From NCBI GenBank assembly GCA_037179385.1, contig CM074179.1, positions 9,052,001 through 9,116,000 of the forward strand: a stretch of DNA of 64,000 nucleotides. Reading direction: 5' to 3'. Below, piece after piece: positions 57,112 to 64,000 of this stretch (the stretch's first letter is position 1; each line of letters starts with the position of its first letter). Under the pieces are notes generated by a model. It made no database searches, was not told where the DNA came from, and saw only the letters and a list, made by a program, of their open reading frames with translations. This stretch comes from Holothuria scabra (lineage: Eukaryota > Echinodermata > Holothuroidea > Aspidochirotida > Holothuriidae). The translations under genes were made by a program, and so were the position numbers.

Positions 57112-59567
57112 CAGGGGTGGCGCCAGCGAGGAGGGGGGGGGGGAACAGGGGACCATGCCCCCCGTCGGGGACCACTCCCCCCCCCCCGTCGGGGAAGGTC
57201 GGCGATTTCGTCAGGGAGGCCTAAAAAATAAAAAAAAAATAATAATAATAAAAAGAAAAAGGAAGCCTACAAGGACTGAAATTACTGGATGGGTAAACAT
57301 TTTTTTGTTTTGAAATGCTATTTTAATACATATTAGAATCGATTTCAATCACTTCTTCTTTGCTCAGTTAAACCTCATTTCATGTACCTTGTCCTATCTC
57401 CTCCCCGTCGTGGAAGTGTTTTCCCGTCGTGGAACTGACGGCAATTTTCTTCGGGGAGGCCAAAAAATGGAGGTAAAGGAGTGAAGTTACTGGAAGGAAA
57501 ATCATGAACTTTTTTTTTTCTTTTTGAACTATTTAATTCTTTTGTAACGGTATTTTAATGCCTATCTGAATCTGTTTCAATCACTTCTTACTAGCTCTGT
57601 TATCACTCATCCCATCTTCAATCCTCAAGGTCATTCCCCGTCGGGGAAGGCTGCCCTTCCTCCTCTTGTTGAGAAAACCCAATTTCGTCGGGGAACCTTC
57701 ATCTGCGCTGCACGCCCACCTTAAACTGATAAAAGATGCGGGTATTATAAACTTCAGTCATGCGGACAGTCGTCTTGATTTTGCTCACTAGAAGACCATA
57801 TTCTTCAAGGAAACTCACAATTCCAAATTTTCCTGACAAAAAACAGACGAGGGGTTGTTCAGGTGCATGCAGTGCCCAATGTTCTGCCACCTGGCTCCTA
57901 AAGCCGAATTCTAGTAACGGTTATGAAAATCAGTCAGGCCGTTTCAGCTACACATAGGCTGATGATAAACAGTAGTGTGAAAATGTCTGGCAATAAGTCT
58001 GACTAAAATTCATTTGAAGCCACCTTGTAATGTGACATATTTTCAAAAATTCAAATACATAGGAAGAAAAATCAATTGTAGTCTGCAGTTCGGGAAGTCA
58101 CGTAGAAAATCTCATCTTTCTATCGGGACTTGCAATGGACTACAACGACGATTCCGTTACGGAGTTTTCCCCCGAAAAGAGACAAGAACATTACATCTAA
58201 TTAATTACAGCAGTACCCTTTCATCTGGTAATTTTCTGATCACTTAGCAAGTTGAGTTTTTTTCTATTGAAGTGAAACTTTCATTTTAAAGGAAAGCTCA
58301 AAATAACGACTGCTTCATTACTAGTTAAAAGTCTGGGAAATGCCTGCTCCGGCTGTCTGAGAGCCGGGTTAGATTTTTTAACAATTTTCTGTACGCTCCG
58401 CGCCAACTTATGGTGGGGCTCCTCTTAGATAGAGTGTTTTAGTCGAACAGATTACTTATCAGAACATTGCAAGCTTGCAAATTGTTCTTCGTTTTGGGAC
58501 AATATTATGAAGTGAAAATTTTAGTGCGAAAGAAAGCTCAAAATAATGACTGATTTGTTTTTAGGTACTAGCCCGGGAAATCCAATTTCCTGCTGTCGGG
58601 AGGTTCTCAATTTTAAAAAAATTTCTGTGCTCGTTCGGGCAAAATAACATTTTTCGGACAAAAGAGACAATTCTGCCCGTCCGAAACTAAAACGCTCCCT
58701 CTCGTACGTCTAATGTCAATATGTAAAATATAAAACTTCATATGTATGGGAAGCCAAACTGTTCCGCGGGAGAACTTTCCCAATACGGTCCGAGTGCCTT
58801 TATCTGCATGATGATATTCAGTAACCCCAACCAAACTACCGATCATGCCCTACTTGATTTTCTTGTAAGAAGATAAGATTTTTTTTATAAAACCCGTAAA
58901 TCTGTCATAAAATTACAAGTTTTCTCCAGTATAAGCTTCAGATTGTTAAAAGTGGCAAAATTTTCCAATTTCGATGCATACTCCGTATAATAAATAACCA
59001 AAGTCAACTCTGTTATAATCACCCCAACATTCTACCTAATTTTGCTCTTGAAAGTCATTTCACTTAATAAAAAACCCAAATATTTCATAATAACTGTACC
59101 CCCAAACCAAATTTTCTTCAATTAAATTCCAAAATTTCTCCAATAAAATCAGCTCTTAATTTTCAAAACTTGGTTCATAAAAGGAAAAACCTTTTCGGGC
59201 AACCTATAGTCTCGTGTTGAAGACTAAGCACGTAGGCCTAGTACGATTAAATGCGTAACCCCAAAATATTTAAAATTGTCGCCTGTATAACGTTTTTTAT
59301 TTTTCCCATATGAAGGACAGATCCTTCAATAAACACCCCAACTTTTTAATGGTCCTCTCAAAAGCAAATTTTTTTTTAAAAATTTGTAATTTTTGTCTTC
59401 AAAATAAACTCCATATTTTTAAGTATTTGTTGAAAAGAAGGCCAAAAATTTCGCGCGCTCCGCGCGCCTCAAAATGTTAAGTCACGTCCCACCTGGACTA
59501 ACTCAAAGCCTTTGTCGGGGCCTTGAAATGCTGACCCCCTGTCGGGGAAATCCTGGCGCCACCCCTG
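57112..59567. mobile_element. hAT-like element, copy 1 (2.46 kb)
   Basis: The ends CAGGGGTGGCGCCAG and CTGGCGCCACCCCTG are perfect inverted repeats. The flanking 8-mers AGGCTGTG and AGGCTGTA agree at seven of eight positions. CCCCGTCGGGGA motifs recur near both ends. An internal ~245-base direct duplication spans about 57196-57640, and RepA copies lie at 58255-58440 and 58500-58680. There is no transposase frame, so it is non-autonomous. An inverted relative lies at 61523-63460. Confidence 0.85.
58255..58680 (+). repeat. Two RepA copies inside hAT-like copy 1
   Basis: The first has GTCTGGGAAATGCCTGCTCC and AATTTTCTGTACGCTCCGCG. The second has GCCCGGGAAATCCAATTTCC and a shortened core ending near TTCGGGCAAAAT. 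Confidence 0.75.
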
Positions 59568-61522
59568 AGGCTGTAGAGGGTGAAATTGGCCACACCTTGA
59601 AAATACGTACGGGATACGGCGTACACGTTGAACTAGAACGAAGTAGACCCCCACGTTCACCGGTAACACATGACGGGAAACAGTAAGGGCCCTGGGAATC
59701 TAGGACAAAAGGAAGGGAGAATTACTCGTAAACAACAAGCCTTGGAGTCTATGTTAAAGGTCAGGGAAGGTCCACCATACTACATGACAATAAGCACTTA
59801 CAACACCATGACAAAATGATGCAGCCATTTTTCCTCTTGTGTACTATCCATGTAAGTTACTATAGTATTTTCCTATGCGCAAGTAAAGATTTCTGAAAGC
59901 TTGAATAATGTGATGACCAAAGGGGAGTCCATTTCTCGGTCTTTGCATTTCTCTTGGCATTTCATTTGAATATCAACTTTTCTCACGTGCTCGTTTTTGT
60001 TAGAAATTAAAAGACCGTGCCCGCCCGATCCGACGTGTAATGCTTTTTTTTTCGATTTACTTAGTTCATAAGCCCTTCTACGGGAACTTTGTTTTCCAGG
60101 AGGTTACAATTTTGCACGGTGTTGTAGCTGTGCACGCAGTACGTAACACCCTCTTTCGGTCAATACGTAATACCTTCTGCTTCGAGCCTTCGAATGGAGA
60201 TATTTTGTGGGTTCAAAGTTGTTTACAAGGGGGACACATAACGTTGCAAACAACGTGATAATAGGTTATCAACTTTGCAGTTCGTCCAATACTGTTTTTC
60301 ACAAATTCCTTAGAATAGATTTCAATAATTCGCAAGATCAAGCTCAAACTAGCGTGTTACGTTGTGCAACACGCGCAAATATTCCTAAGATATTCGGGAA
60401 CTTTCAAAACGCTCTTATGCTACCTCGTTTATGAATATTGAACTCCTTGTGACGTCAGTGTGTCGTCTGGGTCATTAATATGAAGTCGTTGCCAGAGGGG
60501 CGCGATTTATCACTTCCTCATATCATATTCAAGAAAAAAGTTACCAAGCCACATAAACTATCTATAATTGCACATATACTGCACAACACATCTTCTGAAT
60601 TCCGCTTGAAAAAGGAGATAAAATTCCTAATGTTTGAATTAAATTATTTTCATCAAACAATAATAAAGTAAAATGAAAAAAAAAAAAAACAGGTTTTTAA
60701 CAAGAGCATCAATAAATAGTTTGCGTAATTCGCAACACCTCCACACCGCTGTCTGCCACCATACACTTTGCCTGTACCTTACAGTTCGGGTAACCCTGAT
60801 GAAAGGAAATAACTGTATGTGGAGACCTGCAAACACGTTCTCATGGCAGGGTGACCTTGACTAATATACAGTTAACTGTTGTGCAGTGTTCAGCGTGAAA
60901 ACACTGGCACGGAATTTAACGTTACAACTTACGAGCAGGATGTACTCTTTGTCGTACACTCTCCCGCTAAACATGGAATATATAGGACGGGAACGTTTGT
61001 ATAGAAAGATGAAATCAAACGGTATCTTTGGTAGCCTGAGTATTCAGAGAATAGAGAAAGAAAACAGGACAAAGTGGCAGTCGGCGGGATCTCTTATGAA
61101 GGTTCTAGCATGTGGCTGGTACGCTTAGCGCTTGTACCAGTTTTGACACTAATCGGAACCTATGTGATCTTGTCTGTTTTCTACGCAAATAGCGAGTGAG
61201 CTAACAGTATCTTGGGGAAGTGCTTTTGAGAAAGATACCAGAATAGTCCCTATGCGGATTTTTTAACTGCCGATATTTGTTTAGTTGAGGCAAAGAAGAG
61301 AAGACTGAGTGAACATAACGACAAGGTAGGCGGTTTGCAATTCTTACCGTAGCGAAATAGCAAGCGCCAGCTTCATTAGGCCTAGTGAGGTCCTAACAAT
61401 CTTTTGAGATTGCCAAAGCTGTCGGCAATGCTATCTAGTCCTCGTAGACATATTTTTATGGCTAGGGTGGGTATACATAGACTTCATAGCCCCTGGGAAG
61501 TCTCAGATCCTTTGTATACATC
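59568..61522. other. DNA between the two hAT-like copies, no gene recognised
   Basis: Several 60-80 residue frames, none with a family signature. 60466-60535 is the inverted partner of 51700-51790. The frame at 60886-61128 is open but unrecognised. Confidence 0.4.
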
Positions 61523-63460
61523 CAGGGGTGGGCCAGGATTTGCCCGACAGGGGGCCAAGCTCCCCGACGGGGGGGGGGGCAGCATTTCGAGTCCCCGACA
61601 AAGGCGATGAGTAAGTCCCAGTGGGACGTGACTATGTAGAATCTGAGGCGGGCGTAGCGCGCCGAAATTTGTTTTTTTTTTTCTTTCAACAAATATTTAA
61701 AAATCTGGAGTTTTGTTAAGAAGGAAAAGTTAAAAAAATAAATTGGCTTTTGAAAGGACCATTAAAAGGTTGGGGTGTTTATTAAAGAATCTGTCCTTCA
61801 TAAAAATAAAAAACGTTGCATAGGAGACATCTGGAACTCTTTCGGGGTTACGCATTTCATCGTACAAGGCCTTAGTAATATGAGCTTCAGACGAAACTGG
61901 AAGTGTGCCCGAAAAATTTTCTCCCTTTTTGAACGAAGATTTGAAAATTAACAGCTTACCATATTGGATTATCATATTTGAGAAATTTTAGAATTTTATG
62001 AAAACATTTGCTTTTGGGTAAGGTTACAATGAAACGTTTGGGCTTTATATCCAATGACATGCCTTTCAAGAGCAATTGTGGGAGTGATTAAAAGCGTTAA
62101 ATTGGGTGTTTACTGTACGGAGTATCCATGGAAAATTAAAAAGTTTATCATTTTTAACAGATATTAGAGAATCTGAAGGTTTTATTGTGGAAGCTGTAAT
62201 TTTATGACAGATTTTGGGGGTTTATGGAAGAATTTGACCCTCTTATGAGAAAAATCAAGAAGGGGTGATTTGTAGTTTTGTGGGGGTTTCTGAATTTCAT
62301 CATGGAGACTAAGGCCCTCGGAATTTTCCTCGCGGAAAAATGTTTGGCTTCTCATATATTTCAAGTTTTATATTCTGTACATTGACATATGCGTACGGGA
62401 GTGTTTCAATTTGGTAGGAGGCAGAATAGTCTAGTTTGTCTGAAAAATGTAATCCTGCCCGAAAAAAAAAAAAACTGACTAGAAGTGCACAGAAATTTTT
62501 GCAAAATTGAAAAGCCCAGGCAGCCGGAAATGGCATTTCCCAGGCTCGTAACCAGCAACAAAGCAGTCTTTATTTTCAGCTTTATCCGCTTGAAAATTTT
62601 CCCTTCATATTTCCCTGAAACGAAGAATAATTTGCTAGCATGCATTGTTCTGCTGAGTAATCTGTTCGACCAAAATACTATCAAAGCGGAGCGCCACACT
62701 AACTTGGCGCGAAGCGCAGAGAAAATTTAAAAATATCTTACCCTCAGACAGCCGGAAATTGCATTTTCCAGACTTGTAACTAGAAAGGAAGCAGTCGTTA
62801 TTTATAAAAGTTTCACTTCAATAGAAAAAACCAACTTGCTATGTGATCAGAAAATAACCAGATAAAAGGTACCGCTACAATTAAATGAAATGATCTTGTC
62901 TTTTTCTCGGGGTAAAACTATGTAACCGAATTAAAAACTTACCATTTTCTTACTCTTTTGAGACTCTTCGTTGTATTCAATGCGAGGTCTACTAAATTTA
63001 TGTTATTCTCTATGTGACTATCCGAACTCCCGACAATAAATGATTTTACTTCCCGCCGACGTCTTTGAAAATATGTAACGTTACAACAAAGTGGCTTCAA
63101 ATGAATTTCAGTCAGACTTATCAGGAGACATTCTCATACTTCTGTTCATCATTATATATAACTGAAAACGGCCTGGCCGATTGTCGTAACCGTTGCTCGA
63201 ATTCGGCTGGTGGAACAGGACAGATGGCTAATCATTTGGGCACTGCATGAACCTGAACAACTTCTCGTCCGTTTTTGAGGAAAACTAGTATAGCAAAATC
63301 AAAAAGGTCGTCCTGGAACTAACGTTTATCGGGCTTACATCTTTTATCGTGGGCCTATAGATGAAGGCTCCCCGACGAAACTGGATTTTCTCAACGACAG
63401 CGGAAGAGCAGCCTTCCCTGACGGGGCATTTCCCCTGGTTCCCCGCTGGTGCCACCGTTG
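61523..63460. mobile_element. hAT-like element, copy 2, inverted relative to copy 1 (1.94 kb)
   Basis: It starts CAGGGGTGGGCCAGG and ends CTGGTGCCACCGTTG. Read in reverse it follows copy 1: GGGGTGTTTATTAAAGAATC (61774) against 59317-59340, RepA at 62455-62830, then GAAGCCACTTTG-like sequence (63085-63110) against 58016-58035. About 500 bases are missing relative to copy 1. The flanks TATACATC and GTTACGTC agree at only five of eight, so the duplication is doubtful. Confidence 0.75.
62455..62830 (-). repeat. Two RepA copies inside hAT-like copy 2
   Basis: CAGCCGGAAATGGCATTTCC (62521) and AAGCGGAGCGCCACACTAAC (62683) with CAGACAGCCGGAAATTGCAT (62747) are RepA on the minus strand. Confidence 0.75.
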
Positions 63461-64000
63461 GTTACGTCTGCACGTGAAATTTCCAGGTCCCTACCACAAG
63501 TCTTGATAAAGGGTGACCTTGCGCGCACGGATTTAAGATGGAACAAGGTACATGTAATGAGTTTTAACAGAGCTATGAACTATGAGCTATGAGGAGTAAT
63601 TGAAAATCGATTCCTATATGTATTAAAATAGTGAAAAATGGAAAACAGAGTGTGCATATAGATCCAACGAATGATTTATTGAAACAGAAATTTTCGCCGC
63701 CTCCTGGCGGCTTCGTCAACTGTGTTATGGAAATCAACCGTTACATACAAACAAGATAGAGTGGAATGCGTACAGTGCCGCGTAATATTAAAAAGGGTTG
63801 AAAAGTTGTAAAGTGACGTCATAATGATGATGATCGAAAAGTACGTAGTTACAAAGAACGCACGTTCTCACATAGTAATTAATACAAAGCGCGAACATCA
63901 TAACCATGGCAAGCTTGATTAGCCAAAATAATGTAAAGTGACGAGACAATCTAAAATTGTAGTGTGCGTACCTCATTTCGTTGTTTGAATGGAAGCGTAT
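63461..64000. other. No gene recognised
   Basis: Ends in non-coding sequence. GCCGCCTCCTGGCGGCTTCG near 63697 is a small palindrome. Confidence 0.4.

Noticed and set aside
59790..59835. Short ATG exon on the minus strand ending at a GTAAGT donor (about 59825-59801)
   Set aside because: Only nine codons, no hydrophobic core and no I9 start; too little to support.
57112..63460. A single composite transposon bounded by both hAT-like copies
   Set aside because: The outermost flanking 8-mers (AGGCTGTG and GTTACGTC) do not match, while copy 1 has its own matching pair. Two independent insertions fit better.

Overview
The window is eukaryotic, from an animal genome: AT-rich, intron-rich DNA with GT/AG splice sites, many decayed non-LTR retrotransposons, a Penelope-like element, hAT-type DNA elements, MITE-like inverted repeats, and long (TA)n tracts. 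The retroelement types and the proteinase K-like genes fit a marine invertebrate. I cannot place it more closely from sequence alone. No rRNA, tRNA or CRISPR feature was supported.

Two host genes are recognisable. Both are secreted-type subtilases (peptidase family S8, proteinase K subfamily) with an inhibitor I9 propeptide, and they converge on each other. Gene 1 (+ strand, exons from 1680 to 16592) keeps the catalytic Asp, His and Ser and the oxyanion Asn. Gene 2 (- strand, exons from 51190 down to 29544) has the same seven-exon layout. Its exons 1, 3, 6 and 7 are exactly as long as those of gene 1, and every visible reading frame is open. However, the catalytic Asp is Gly, HGTH is HDSE, and the substrate-binding SIGGG strand is ALTAS. 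It looks like a maintained pseudoprotease paralogue. The exon with the signal peptide and the start of the propeptide was not found for either gene.

Layout: 1-1679 is non-coding upstream DNA. 1680-16592 is gene 1, with introns up to 5.5 kb full of repeats. 16593-29543 is the space between the two 3' ends: a 99-bp tandem array, a LINE ORF1 relic split by a hAT insertion, a LINE 3' fragment, and a LINE copy with an inverted 5' end. 29544-51190 is gene 2. Its introns hold a LINE RT fragment, a Penelope-like element with inverted terminal repeats, (TA)n tracts with an inverted-repeat element between them, a ~2-3 kb tandem duplication containing a solo LTR and a MITE with an empty-site counterpart, a duplicated palindrome with a TGACGTCA core, and the RNase H end of another LINE. 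51191-64000 holds no recognised gene. It is built of dispersed repeats and two opposite-facing copies of one hAT-like element (57112-59567 and 61523-63460).

One dispersed module (called RepA here), whose core reads close to TTTTCTGTACGCTCCGCGCC, recurs about 18 times on both strands. It lies inside several elements whose terminal inverted repeats differ. Nearly all open frames outside the listed exons are chance frames or relics of mobile elements.
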